A DNA stretch of 64,000 nt from Liolophura sinensis (Eukaryota > Mollusca > Polyplacophora > Chitonida > Chitonidae): the NCBI RefSeq assembly GCF_032854445.1, contig NW_027018149.1:1-64000 (forward strand), read 5' to 3'. Every line of letters begins with the position of its first letter. Position 1 is the stretch's first letter. The position numbers and the translations under genes are program-made. The notes below the pieces were generated by a model that saw nothing but the letters and a program-made list of their open reading frames with translations, had not been told where the DNA came from and did not search any database. Shown here piece by piece: positions 46,183-60,100 of the stretch.

Positions 46183-47816
46183 AATGATCATTTATGTCAT
46201 AATCACGTGCCCAGCAACGCTCTTACTCCATGGAAACCAGGGATATTTGCAATTTTTTTAACATCTGCCGATGCCTGGCCCAATTCCGCATCTTTTATCA
46301 CCTTATAAATGTGGGTCAGTGTTTAGTTGTACTTTTTACAGGCAGACTGTATCAAGTACCTTGTGTTTTTTATGTACAAATGGTCTGGTTTTTCTACACG
46401 TAGATAAAGACATTGAGATTGTCTTGGACTTAGAAGTAAGACAATTGCTGGGTGAGATAAATGGGCTTAGCCCAAAGATTTCAGGTCTTCTGGACTACCG
46501 AACGGCACATAACTTATAGTCAAAAGTTGAATATAGTAATGACCAGTCGCGATTGTACAGAGTACAGTGTAGCCGATTTCAATTAACAAAAAGACCAGGT
46601 AAAAATGCAAAAGTGGAAAAACTGTTCCAGTTGCTGCTGTAATAGGCTAAATCCGACGTATTTTGTGACGACAAATCGAATGGTGCAAACCGCGTTGCTC
46701 TCCGACCAATACTTTTGGCTGTAGTGACAATTGAATGATCATTATGTCATAATCACGTGCCCAGCAACGGCTCCTACTCCATGGAAACCAGGGAAATTTG
46801 CCATTTTTCAACAGCTTCCGATGCCTGGTTCAATTCCGCATCTTTTGGCACCTTACTGAAGTGGGTCAGTGTTCAGTTGTACTTTTTACAGCAGACTGTA
46901 TCAAGTACCTTGTGTTTTTCATGTACAAATGGTATGGTTTTTCTACACGTAGATAAAGACATTGAGAATGTCTTGGACTTAGAGTAAGACAATTGCTGGG
47001 TGAGATGAATGGGCATAGCCCAAAGATTTCAGGTCTTCTGACTACCGAACGGCACATAACTTATAGTCCAAAAGTTGAATATAGTAATGACCAGTCGCGA
47101 TTGTACAGAGTACAGTGTAGCCGATTTCAATTAACAAAAAGAGCAGGTAAAAATGCAAAAGTGGAAAACTGTTCCAGTGCTGCTGGTAAGAGGCTAATCC
47201 GACGTATTTTGTGACGACAAATCGAATGGTGCAAACCGCGTTGCTCTCGACCAATACTTTTGGCTGTGGCGACAATTCAATGATCATTTATACCATAATT
47301 CACGTGCAAAGCAACAGCTTTTACTCCATGGAAACCAGGGAAATTGCAATTTTTCAACAGCTGCGATGCGGCTCAATTCGCATCTTTTTGCACCTTACTG
47401 AAGTGGGTCAGTGTTCAGTTGTACTTTTTACAGCAGACTGTATCAAGTACCTTGTGTTTTTAAATGGTGTGGTTTTTCTACACGTAGATAAAGACATTGA
47501 GATTGTCTTGCACTTAGAGGTAAGGCAATTGCTGGGTGAGTTAAATGGGCTTAGCCCAAAGATTTCAGGTCTTCTGGGCTACCGAAGGGCACATAACTTA
47601 TAGTCAAAAGTTGAATATAGTAATGACCAGTCGCGATTGTACAGAGTACAGTGTAGCCGGTTTCAATTAACAAAAAGACCAGGCAAAAATGCAAAAGTGG
47701 AAAAACTGTTCCAGTGCTGCTGGTAAGAGGCTAATCCGACGTATTTTGTGACGAGAAATCGAATGGTGCAAACCGCGTTGCTCTCCGACCAATACTTTTG
47801 GCTGTAGTGACAATTG
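46183..47816 (+). repeat. Shortened tetramer copy with a fused a/b unit and many indels
   Basis: Three units where four are expected. The first begins like type a (CTTTTGGCTGTAGTGACAATTG, ATTTATGTCATAATC), then continues as type b (GGGATATTTGC, AACATCTGCC, TTTTATCACC). The switch lies between about 46200 and 46230. One unit is thus missing, as expected from unequal exchange or from assembly collapse. The segment has an unusual density of one-base indels (CAACGCTCTT, ACAGGCAGACTG, CTGCTGTAATAGG, CTAAATCCG, ATCATTATGTC, TAGAGTAAGAC, CTCGACC, ATAATTCACG) and a deletion of about ten bases near 47461. Its length is 1634 rather than about 1648. Confidence 0.85.
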
Positions 47817-49466
47817 AATGATCATTTATGTCATAATCACGTGCCCAGCAACGGCTCTTACTCCATGGAAACCAGGGAAATTTGCAATTTTTCAACAGCT
47901 GCCGATACCTGGCTCAATTCCGCATCTTTTGGCACCTTATTCATGTGGGTCTGTGGTCAGTTGTACTTTTTACAGCAGACTGTATCAAGTACCTTGTGTT
48001 TTTTATGTACAAATGGTCTGGTTTTTCTACACGTAGATAAAGACATTGAGATTGTCTTGGACTTAGAAGTAAGACAATTGCTGGGTGAGTTAAATGGGCT
48101 AAGCCCAAAGATTTGACGTCTTCTGGGCTACTGAAGGGCACATAACTTATAGTCAAAAGTTGAATATAGTAATGACCAGTCGCGATTGTACAGAGTACAG
48201 TGTAGCCGATTTCAATTAACAAAAAGACCAGGTAAAAATGCAAAAGTGGAAAAACTGTTCCAGTTGCTGCTGGTAATAGGCTAATCCGACGTATTTTGTG
48301 ACGACAAATCGAATGGTGCAAACCGCGTTGCTCTCCGACCAATACTTCTGGCTGTGGCGACAATTTAATGATCATTGATGTCATAATCACGTGCCCAGCA
48401 ACGGCTCTTACTCCATGGAAACCAGGGATATTTGCAATTTTTTAACATCTGCCGATGCCTGGCCCAATTCCGCATCTTTTATCACCTTATAAATGTGGGT
48501 CAGTGTTTAGTTGTACTTTTTACAGCAGACTGTATCAAGTACCTTGTGTTTTTTATGTACAAATGGTCTGGTTTTTCTACACGTAGATAAAGACATTGAG
48601 ATTGTCTTGGACTTAGAAGTAAGACAATTGCTGGGTGAGATAAATGGGCTTAGCCCAAAGATTTCAGGTCTTCTGGACTACCGAACGGCACATAACTTAT
48701 AGTCAAAAGTTGAATATAGTAATGACCAGTCGCGATTGTACAGAGTACAGTGTAGCCGATTTCAATTAACAAAAAGACCAGGTAAAAATGCAAAAGTGGA
48801 AAAACTGTTCCAGTTGCTGCTGGTAATAGGCTAATCCGACGTATTTTGTGACGACAAATCGAATGGTGCAAACCGCGTTGCTCTCCGACCAATACTTTTG
48901 GCTGTAGTGACAATTGAATGATCATTTATGTCATAATCACGTGCCCAGCAACGGCTCCTACTCCATGGAAACCAGGGAAATTTGCCATTTTTCAACAGCT
49001 TCCGATGCCTGGTTCAATTCCGCATCTTTTGGCACCTTACTGAAGTGGGTCAGTGTTCAGTTGTACTTTTTACAGCAGACTGTATCAAGTACCTTGTGTT
49101 TTTCATGTACAAATGGTATGGTTTTTCTACACGTAGATAAAGACATTGAGATTTTCTTGGACTTAGAAGTAAGACAATTGCTGGGTGAGATAAATGGGCA
49201 TAGCCCAAAGATTTCAGGTCTTCTGGGCTACCGAAGGGCACATAACTTATAGTCAAAAGTTGAATATAGTAATGACCAGTCGCGATTGTACAGAGTACAG
49301 TGTAGCCGATTTCAATTAACAAAAAAGACCAGGCAAAAATGCAAAATTGGAAAAATTGTTCCAGTGCTGCTGGTAAAAGGCTAATCCGACGTATTTTGTG
49401 ACGACAAATCGAATGGTGCAAACCGCGTTGCTCTCCGACCAATACTTTTGGCTGTAGTGACAATTG
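47817..49466 (+). repeat. Partial tetramer (a-b-c)
   Basis: Units a, b and c again match 41787 and 43985. The expected d unit is replaced from about 49320 by the type seen at 39.96-40.5 kb (AAATTGGAAAAATTG, then CCATAAAACC). Type a here reads GTGTTTTTTATG and TGGTCTGG in place of GTGTCTTTTATG. Confidence 0.88.
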
Positions 49467-52400
49467 AATGATCATTTATGTCATAATCACGTGCCCAGCA
49501 ACGGCTCTTACTCCATAAAACCAGGAAATTTGCACTTTTTTCAACAGCTGCCGATGCCCTGGCTCAATTCCGCATCTTTTGCACCTTACTGAAGTGGGTC
49601 AGTGTTCAGTTGTACTTTTTACAGCAGACTGTATCAAGTACCTTGTGTTTTTCATGTACAAATGGTATGGTTTTTCTACACGTAGATAAAGACATTGAGA
49701 TTGTCTTGGACTTAGAAGTAAGACAATTGCTGGGTGAGTTAAATGGGCTTAGCCCAAAGATTTAACGTCTTCTGGGCTACCGAAGGGCACATAACTTATA
49801 GTCAAAAGTTGAATATAGTAATGACCAGTCGCAATTGTACAGAGTAGAGTGTAGCCGGTTCAATTAACAAAAAGACCAGGCAAAAATGCAAAAGTGGAAA
49901 AAACTGTTCCAGTGCTACTAGTAAGAGGCTAATCCGACGTATTTTGTGACGAGAAATCGAATGGTGCAATCCGCGTTGCTCTCCGACCAATACTTTTGGC
50001 TGTAGCGACAATTGAATGATCATTTTTGCCATAATCACGTGCCCAGCAAACGGCTCTTACTCCATGGAAACCAGGGAAATTTGCAATTTGTCAACAGCTG
50101 CCGATGCCTGGCTCAATTCCGAATCTTTTGGCACCTTACTGAAGTGGGTCAGTGTTCAGTTGTACTTTTTACAGCAGACTGTATCAAGTACCTTGTGTTT
50201 TTCATGTACAAATGGTGTGGTTTTTCTACACGTAGATAAAGACATTGAGATTGTCTTGGACTTAGAAGTAAGACAATTGCTGGGTGAGTTAAATGGGCTT
50301 AGCCCAAAGATTTCAGGTCTTCTGGTCTACCGAAGGGCACATAACTTATAGTCAAAAGTTGAATATAGTAATGACCAGTCGCGATTGTACAGAGTACAGT
50401 GTAGCCGATTTCAATTAACAAAAAGACCAGGCAAAAATGCAAAAGTGGAAAAAACTGTTCCAGTGCTGCTGGTAAGAGGCTAATCCGACGTATTTTGTGA
50501 CGAGAAATCGAATGGTGCAAACCGCGTTGCTCTCCGACCAATACTTGTGGCTGTGGCGACAGTTCAATGATCATTGATGTCATAATCACGTGCCCAGCAA
50601 CGGCTCTTACTCCATGGAAACCAGGGATATTTGCAATTTTTTAACATCTGCCGATGCCTGGCCCAATTCTGCATCTTTTGGCACCTTATAAATGTGGGTC
50701 AGTGTTTAGTTGTACTTTTTACAGCAGACTGTATCAAGTACCTTGTGTTTTTTATGTACAAATGGTGTGGTTTTTCTACACGTAGATAAAGACATTGAGA
50801 TTGTCTTCGACTTAGAAGTAAGACAATTGCTGGGTGAGATAAATGGGCTGAGCCCAAAGATTTCAGGTCTTCTGGGCTACCGAAGGGCACATAACTTATA
50901 GTCAAAAGTTGAATATAGTAATGACCAGTCGCGATTGTACAGAGTACAGTGTAGCCGATTTCATTAACAAAAAGACCAGGTAAAAATGCAAAAGTGGAAA
51001 AGCTGTTCCAGTGCTGCTGGTAAGAGGCTAATCCGACGTATTTTGTGACGACAAATCGAATTGTGCAAACCGCGTTGCTCTCCGACCAATACTTTTGGCT
51101 GTGGCGACAATTCAATGATCATTTATGCCATAATCACGTGCAAAGCAACAGCTCTTACTCCATGGAAACCAGGGAAATTTGCAATTTTTCAACAGCTGCC
51201 GATGCCTGGCTCAATTCCGCATCTTTTGGCACCTTACTGAAGTGGGTCAGTGTTCAGTTGTACTTTTTACAGCAGACTGTATCAAGTACCTTGTGTCTTT
51301 TATGTACAAATGGTGTGGTTTTTCTACACGTAGATAAAGACATTGAGATTGTCTTGGACTTAGAAGTAAGACAATTGCTGGGTGAGTTAAATGGGCTTAG
51401 CCCAAAGATTTGACGTCTTCTGGGCTACTGAAGGGCACATAACTTATAGTCAAAAGTTGAATATAGTAATGACCAGTCGCGATTGTACAGAGTACAGTGT
51501 AGCCGATTTCAATTAACAAAAAGACCAGGTAAAAATGCAAAAGTGGAAAAGCTGTTCCAGTTGCTGCTGGTAATAGGCTAATCCGACGTATTTTGTGACG
51601 ACAAATCGAATGGTGCAAACCTCGTTGCTCTCCGACCAATACTTTTGGCTGTAGTGACAATTGAATGATCATTTATGCCATAATCACGTGCCCAGCAACG
51701 GCTCTTACTCCATGGAAACCAGGGAAATTTGCAATTTTTCAACAGCTGCCGATGCCTGGCTCAATTCCGCATCTTTTGGCACCTTACTGAAGTGGGTCAG
51801 TGTTCAGTTGTACTTTTTACAGCAGACTGTATCAAGTACCTTGTGTTTTTCACGTACAAATGGTGTGGATTTTCTACACGTAGATAAAGACATTGAGATT
51901 GTCTTGCACTTAGAAGTAAGGCAATTGCTGGGTGAGTTAAATGGGCTTAGCCCAAAGATTTCAGGTCTTCTTGGCTACCGAAGGGCACATAACTTATAGT
52001 CAAAAGTTGGAATATAGTAATGACCAGTCGCGATTGTACAGAGTACAGTGTAGCCGATTTCAATTAACAAAAAGACCAGGCAAAAATGCAAAAGTGGAAA
52101 AACTGTTCCAGTGCTGCTGGTAAGAGGCTAATACGACGTATTTTGTGACGAGAAATCGAATGGTGCAAACCGCGTTGCTCTCCGACCAATACTTTGGCTG
52201 TAGCGACAATTCAATGATCATTGATGTCATAATCACGTGCCCAGCAACGGCTCTTACTCCATGGAAACCAGGGATATTTGCAATTTTTTAACAGCTGCCG
52301 ATGCCTGGCCCAATTCCGCATCTTTTGGCACCTTATAAATGTGGGTCAGTGTTTAGTTGTACTTTTTACAGCAGACTGTATCAAGTACCTTGTGTTTTTT

Positions 52401-53866
52401 ATGTACACATGGTCTGGTTTTTCTACACGTAGATAAAGACATTGAGATTTTCTTGGACTTAGAAGTAAGACAATAGCTGGTTGAGTTAAATGGGCTTAGC
52501 CCAAAGATTTGACGTCTTCTGGGCTACCGAAGGGCACATAACTTATAGTCAAAAGTTGAATATAGTAATGACCAGTCGCGATTGTACAGAGTACAGTGTA
52601 GCCGGTTTCAATTAACAAAAAGACCAGGCAAAAATGCAAAAGTGGAAAAACTGTTCCAGTGCTGCTGGTAGGAGGCTAATCCGACGTATTTTGTGACGAG
52701 AAATCGAATGGTGCAAACCGCGTTGCTCTCCGACCAATACTTTTGGCTGTAGCGACAATTGAATGATCATTGATGTCATAATCACGTGCCCAGCAACGGC
52801 TCTCACTCCATGGAAACCAGGGAAATTTGCAATTTTTCAACAGCTGCCGATACCTGGCTCAATTCCGCATCTTTTGGCACCTTATTCATGTGGGTCTGTG
52901 GTCAGTTTGTACTTTTTACAGCAGACTGTATCAAGTACCCTTGTGTTTTTTATGTACAAATGGTGTGTGTTTTTCTACACGTAGATAAAGACATTGAGAT
53001 TGTCTTGGACTTAGAAGTAAGACAATTGCTGGGGTGAGTTAAATGGGCTTAGCCCAAAGATTTGACGTCTTCTGGGCTACTGAAGGGCACATAACTTATA
53101 GTCAAAAGTTGAATATAGTAATGACCAGTCGCGATTGTACAGAGTACAGTGTAGCCGATTTCAATTAACAAAAAGACCAGGTAAAAATGCAAAAGTGGAA
53201 AAACTGTTCAGTTGCTGCTGGTAAGAGGCTAATCCGACGTATTTTGTGACGACAAATCGAATGGTGCAATCCGCGTTGCTCTCCGACCAATACTTTTGGC
53301 TGTAGCGACAATTGAATGATCATTTTTGCCATTTTTACGTGCCCAGCAACGGCTCTTACTCCATGGGAAACCAGGGAAATTTGCAATTTGTCAACAGCTG
53401 CCGATGCCTGGCTCAATTCCGAATCTTTTGGCACCTTACTGAAGTGGGTCAGTGTTCAGTTGTACTTTTTACAGCAGACTGTATCAAGTACCTTGTGTTT
53501 TTCATGTACAAATGGTGTGGTTTTTTCTACACGTACATAAAGACATTGAGATTGTCTTGGACTTAGAAGTAAGGCAATTGCTGGGTGAGTTAAATGGGCT
53601 TAGCCCCAAAGATTTCAGGTCTTCTGGGCTACCGAAGGGCACATAACTTATAGTCAAAAGTTGAATATAGTAATGACCAGTCGCGATTGTACAAAGTACA
53701 GTGTAGCCGATTTCAATTAACAAAAAGACCATGCAAAAATGCAAAAGTGGAAAAACTGTTCCAGTGCTGCTGGTAAGAGGCTAATCCGACGTATTTTGTG
53801 ACGAGAAATCGAATGGTGCAAATAGCGTTGCTCTCCGACCAATACTTCTGGCTGTGGCGACAATTC
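49467..53866 (+). repeat. Irregular second-domain units (8 units), indel-rich
   Basis: The first part (to about 50.9 kb) repeats the 40.0-41.6 kb order at a 17-unit offset. The rest mixes types a and b, the TGGATTTTC unit and the ATTTTTGCC unit. One-base indels are frequent: CAGGAAATTTGC, TGCCCTGG and TTTTGCACC near 49525-49580; CCGGTTCAATT near 49856; GTTTGTAC, TACCCTTGTG and GTGTGTTTTTC near 52910-52975; GCTGGGGTGAG near 53030; GCCCCAAAG near 53603. The ATTTTTACGTG form near 53331 is unique. Confidence 0.78.
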
Positions 53867-56800
53867 AATGATCATTGATGTCATAATCACGTGCCCAGCA
53901 ACGGCTCTTACTCCATGGAAACCAGGGATATTTGCAATTTTTTAACATCTGCCGATGCCTGGCCCAATTCCGCATCTTTTATCACCTTATAAATGTGGGT
54001 CAGTGTTTAGTTGTACTTTTTACAGCAGACTGTATCAAGTACCTTGTGTTTTTTATGTACAAATGGTCTGGTTTTTCTACACGTAGATAAAGACATTGAG
54101 ATTGTCTTGGACTTAGAAGTAAGACAATTGCTGGTGAGATAAATGGGCTTAGCCCAAAGATTTCAGGTCTTCTGGACTACCGAACGGCACATAACTTATA
54201 GTCAAAAGTTGAATATAGTAATGACCAGTCGCGATTGTACAGAGTACAGTGTAGCCGATTTCAATTAACAAAAAGACCAGGTAAAAATGCAAAAGTGGAA
54301 AAACTGTTCCAGTTGCTGCTGGTAATAGGCTAATCCGACGTATTTTGTGACGACAAATCGAATGGTGCAAACCGCGTTGCTCTCCGACCAATACTTTTGG
54401 CTGTAGTGACAATTGAATGATCATTTATGTCATAATCACGTGCCCAGCAACGGCTCCTACTCCATGGAAACCAGGGAAATTTGCCATTTTTCAACAGCTG
54501 TCGATGCCTGGTTCAATTCCGCATCTTTTGGCACCTTACTGAAGTGGGTCAGTGTTCAGTTGTACTTTTTACAGCAGACTGTATCAAGTACCTTGTGTTT
54601 TTCATGTACAAATGGTAGGGGTTTTCTACACGTAGATAAAGACATTGAGATTGTCTTGGACTTAGAAGTAAGACAATTGCTGGGTGAGATAAATGGGCAT
54701 AGCCCAAAGATTTCAGGTCTTCTGGACTACCGAACGGCACATAACTTATAGTCAAAAGTTGAATATAGTAATGACCAGTCGCGATTGTACAGAGTACAGT
54801 GTAGCCGATTTCAATTAACAAAAAGACCAGGTAAAAATGCAAAAGTGGAAAAACTGTTCCAGTGCTGCTGGTAAGAGGCTAATCGACGTATTTTGTGACG
54901 ACAAATCGAATGGTGCAAACCGCGTTGCTCTCCGACCAATACTTTTGGCTGTGGCGACAATTCAATGATCATTTATACCATAATCACGTGCAAAGCAACA
55001 GCTTTTACTCCATGGAAACCAGGGAAATTTGCAATTTTTCAACAGCTGCCGATGCCTGGCTCAATTCCGCATCTTTTGGCACCTTACTGAAGTGGGTCAG
55101 TGTTCAGTTGTACTTTTTACAGCAGACTGTATCAAGTACCTTGTGTTTTTTATGTACAAATGGTGTGGTTTTTCTACACGTAGATAAAGACATTGAGATT
55201 GTCTTGCACTTAGAAGTAAGGCAATTGCTGGGTGAGTTAAATGGGCTTAGCCCAAAGATTTCAGGTCTTCTGGGCTACCGAAGGGCACATAACTTATAGT
55301 CAAAAGTTGAATATAGTAATGACCAGTCGCGATTGTACAGAGTACAGTGTAGCCGGTTTTCAATTAACAAAAAGACCAGGCAAAAATGCAAAAGTGGAAA
55401 AACTGTTCCAGTGCTGCTGGTAAGAGGCTAATCCGACGTATTTTGTGACGAGAAATCGAATGGTGCAAACCGCGTTGCTCTCCGACCAATACTTTTGGCT
55501 GTAGTGACAATTGAATGATCATTTATGTCATAATCACGTGCACAGCAACGGCTCTTACTCCATGGAAACCAGGGAAATTTGCAATTTTTCAACAGCTGCC
55601 GATACCTGGCTCAATTCCGCATCTTTTGGCACCTTATTCATGTGGGTCTGTGGTCAGTTGTACTTTTTACAGCAGACTGTATCAAGTACCTTGTGTCTTT
55701 TATGTACAAATGGTGTGGTTTTTCTACACGTAGATAAAGACATTGAGATTGTCTTGGACTTAGAAGTAAGACAATTGCTGGGTGAGTTAAATGGGCTAAG
55801 CCCAAAGATTTGACGTCTTCTGGGCTACTGAAGGGCACATAACTTATAGTCAAAAGTTGAATATAGTAATGACCAGTCGCGATTGTACAGAGTACAGTGT
55901 AGCCGATTTCAATTAACAAAAAGACCAGGTAAAAATGCAAAAGTGGAAAAAACTGTTCCAGTTGCTGCTGGTAAGAGGCTAATCCGACGTATTTTGTGAC
56001 GACAAATCGAATGGTGCAAACCGCGTTGCTCTCCGACCAATACTTTTGGCTGTAGTGACAATTAAATGATCATTTATGTCATAATCACGTGCCCAGCAAC
56101 GGCTCTTACTCCCATGGAAACCAGGGAAATTTGCAATTTTTCAACAGCTGCCGATGCCTGGTTCAATTCCGCATCTTTTGGCACCTTACTGAAGTGGGTC
56201 AGTGTTCAGTTGTACTTTTTACAGCAGACTGTATCAAGTACCTTGTGTTTTTCATGTACAAATGGTAAGGTTTTTCTACACGTAGATAAAGACATTGAGA
56301 TTGTCTTGCACTTAGAAATAAGACAATTGCTGGGTGAGTTAAATGGGCTTAGCCCAAAGATTTGACGTCTTCTGGGCTACCGAAGGGCATATAACTTATA
56401 GTCAAAAGTTGAATATAGTAATGACCAGTCGCGATTGTACAAAGTACAGTGTAGCCGGTTTCAATTAACAAAAAGACCAGGCAAAAATGCAAAAGTGGAA
56501 AAACTGTTCCAGTGCTGCTGGTAAGAGGCTAATACGACGTTATTTTGTAACGAGAAATCGAATGGTGCAAACCGCGTTGCTCTCCGACCAATACTTTTGG
56601 CTCTAGCGACAATTGAATGATCATTTTTGCCATAATCACGTGCCCAGCAACGGCTCTTACTCCATGGAAACCAGGGAAATTTGCAATTTGTCAACAGCTG
56701 CCGATGCCTGGCTCAATTCCGAATCTTTTGGCACCTTACTGAAGTGGGTCAGTGTTCAGTTGTACTTTTTACAGCAGACTGTATCAAGTACCTTGTGTTT

Positions 56801-57164
56801 TTCATGTACAAATGGTGTGGTTTTTCTACACGTAGATAAAGACATTGAGATTGTCTTGGACTTAGAAGTAAGGCAATTGCTGGGTGAGTTAAATGGGCTT
56901 AGCCCAAAGATTTCAGGTCTTCTGGGCTACCGAAGGGCACATAACTTATAGTCAAAAGTTGAATATAGTAATGACCAGTCGCGATTGTACAGAGTACAGT
57001 GTAGCCGATTTCAATTAACAAAAAGACCATGCAAAAATGCAAAAGTGGAAAAACTGTTCCAGTGCTGCTGGTAAGAGGCTAATCCGACGTATTTTGTGAC
57101 GAGAAATCGAATGGTGCAAATTGCGTTGCTCTCCGACCAATACTTCTGGCTGTGGCGACAATTC
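53867..57164 (+). repeat. Hexamer block (b-c-d-a plus two units)
   Basis: Six units, 3298 bp. The first four are types b, c, d and a of the 41.8-49 kb tetramer in rotated order, followed by a TGGTAAGG unit and an ATTTTTGCC/AATTTGTCAAC unit. The block is preceded and closed by the same tail (AAAGACCATGCAAAAATG, then GTGCAAATAGCG or GTGCAAATTGCG). This indicates it was generated as a block. Type a here reads GTGCACAGC. Confidence 0.87.
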
Positions 57165-60100
57165 AATGATCATTGATGTCATAATCACGTGCCCAGCAAC
57201 GGCTCTTACTCCATGGAAACCAGGGATATTTGCAATTTTTTAACATCTGCCGATGCCTGGCCCAATTCCGCATCTTTTGGCACCTTATAAATGTGGGTCA
57301 GTGTTTAGTTGTACTTTTTACAGCAGACTGTATCAAGTACCTTGTGTTTTTTATGTACAAATGGTCTGGTTTTTCTACACGTAGATAAAGACATTGAGAT
57401 TGTCTTGGACTTAGAAGTAAGACAATTGCTGGTGAGATAAATGGGCTTAGCCCAAAGATTTCAGGTCTTCTGGACTACCGAACGGCACATAACTTATAGT
57501 CAAAAGTTGAATATAGTAAATGACCAGTCGCGATTGTACAGAGTACAGTGTAGCCGATTTCAATTAACAAAAAGACCAGGTAAAATTGCAAAAGTGGAAA
57601 AACTGTTCCAGTTGCTGCTGGTAATAGGCAAATCCGACGTATTTTGTGACGACAAATCGAATGGTGCAAACCGCGTTGCTCTCCGACCAATACTTTTGGC
57701 TGTAGTGACAATTGAATGATCATTTATGTCATAATCACGTGCCCAGCAACGGCTCCTACTCCATGGAAACCAGGGAAATTTGCCATTTTTCAACAGCTGC
57801 CGATGCCTGGTTCAATTCGCATCTTTTGGCACCTTACTGAAGTGGGTCAGTGTTCAGTTGTACTTTTTACAGCAGACTGTATCAAGTACCTTGTGTTTTT
57901 CATGTACAAATGGTATGGTTTTTCTACACGTAGATAAAGACATTGAGATTGTCTTGGACTTAGAAGTAAGACAATTGCTGGGTGAGATAAATGGGCATAG
58001 CCCAAAGATTTCAGGTCTTCTGGACTACCGAACGGCACATAACTTATAGTCAAAAGTTGAATATAGTAATGACCAGTCGCGATTGTACAGAGTACAGTGT
58101 AGCCGATTTCAATTAACAAAAAGACCAGGTAAAAATGCAAAAGTGGAAAAACTGTTCCAGTGCTGCTGGTAAGAGGCTAATCCGACGTATTTTGTGACGA
58201 CAAATCGAATGGTGCAAACCGCGTTGCTCTCCGACCAATACTTTTGGCTGTGGCGACAATTCAATGATCATTTATACCATAATCACGTGCAAAGCAACAG
58301 CTTTTACTCCATGGAAACCAGGGAAATTTGCAATTTTTCAACAGCTGCCGATGCCTGGCTCAATTCCGCATCTTTTGGCACCTTACTGAAGTGGGTCAGT
58401 GTTCAGTTGTACTTTTTACAGCAGACTGTATCAAGTACCTTGTGTTTTTCACGTACAAATGGTGTGGTTTTTCTACACGTAGATAAAGACATTGAGATTG
58501 TCTTGCACTTAGAAGTAAGGCAATTGCTGGGTGAGTTAAATGGGCTTAGCCCAAAGATTTCAGGTCTTCTGGGCTACCGAACGGCACATAACTTATAGTC
58601 AAAAGTTGAATATAGTAATGACTAGTCGCGATTGTACAGAGTACAGTGTAGCCGGTTTCAATTAACAAAAAGACCAGGCAAAAAATGCAAAAGTGGAAAA
58701 ACTGTTCCAGTGCTGCTGGTAAGAGGCTAATCCGACGTATTTTGTGTCGAGAAATCGAATGGTGCAAACCGCGTTGCTCTCCGACCAATACTTTTGGCTG
58801 TAGTGACAATTGAATGATCATTTATATGTCATAATCACGTGCACAGCAACGCTCTTACTCCATGGAAACCAGGGAAATTTGCAATTTTTCAACAGCTGCC
58901 GATACCTGGCTCAATTCCGCATCTTTTGGCACCTTATTCATGTGGGTCTGTGGTCAGTTGTACTTTTTACAGCAGACTGTATCAAGTACCTTGTGTCTTT
59001 TATGTACAAATGGTGTGGTTTTTCTACACGTAGATAAAGACATTGAGATTGTCTTGGACTTAGAAGTAAGACAATTGCTGGGTGAGTTAAATGGGCTAAG
59101 CCCAAAGATTTGACGTCTTCTGGGCTACTGAAGGGCACATAACTTATAGTCAAAAGTTGAATATAGTAATGACCAGTCGCGATTGTACAGAGTACAGTGT
59201 AGCCGATTTCAATTAACAAAAAGACCAGGTAAAAATGCAAAAGTGGAAAAACTGTTCCAGTGCTGCTGGTAAGAGGCTAATCCGACGTATTTTGTGACGA
59301 GAAATCGAATGGTGCAAACCGCGTTGCTCTCCGACCAATACTTTTGGCTGTAGTGACAATTGAATGATCATTTATGTCATAATCACGTGCACAGCAACGG
59401 CTCTTACTCCATGGAAACCAAGGAAATTTTGCAATTTTTCAACAGCTGCCGATTCCTGGCTCAATTCCGCATCTTTTGGCACTTATTCATGTGGGTCTGT
59501 GGTCAGTTGTACTTTTTACAGCAGACTGTATCAAGTACCTTGTGTTTTTTATGTACAAATGGTCTGGTTTTTCTACACGTAGATAAAGACATTGAGATTG
59601 TCTTGCTCTTAGAAGTAAGGCAATTGCTGGGTGAGTTAAATGGGCTTAGCTGAAAGATTTGACGTCTTCTGGGCTACCGAAGGGCACATAACTTATAGTC
59701 AAAAGTTGAATATAGTAATGACCAGTCGCGATTGTACAGAGTACAGTGTAGCCGATTTCAATTAACAAAAAGACCAGGCAAAAATGCAAAAGTGGAAAAA
59801 CTGTTCCAGTGCTACTAGTAAGAGGCTAATCCGACGTATTTTGTGACGAGAAATCGAATGGTGCAAACCGCGTTGCTCTCCGACCAATAATTTTGGCTGT
59901 AGCGGCAATTGAATGATCATTTATGTCACAATAACGTGCGTAGCAACGGCTCTTACTCCATGGAAACCAGGGAAATTTGCAATTTGTCAGCAGCTGCCGA
60001 TGCCTGGCTCAATTCCGAATCTTTGGCACCTTACTGAAGTGGGTCAGTGTTCAGTTGTACTTTTACAGCAGACTGTATCAAGTACCTTGTGTTTTTATGT

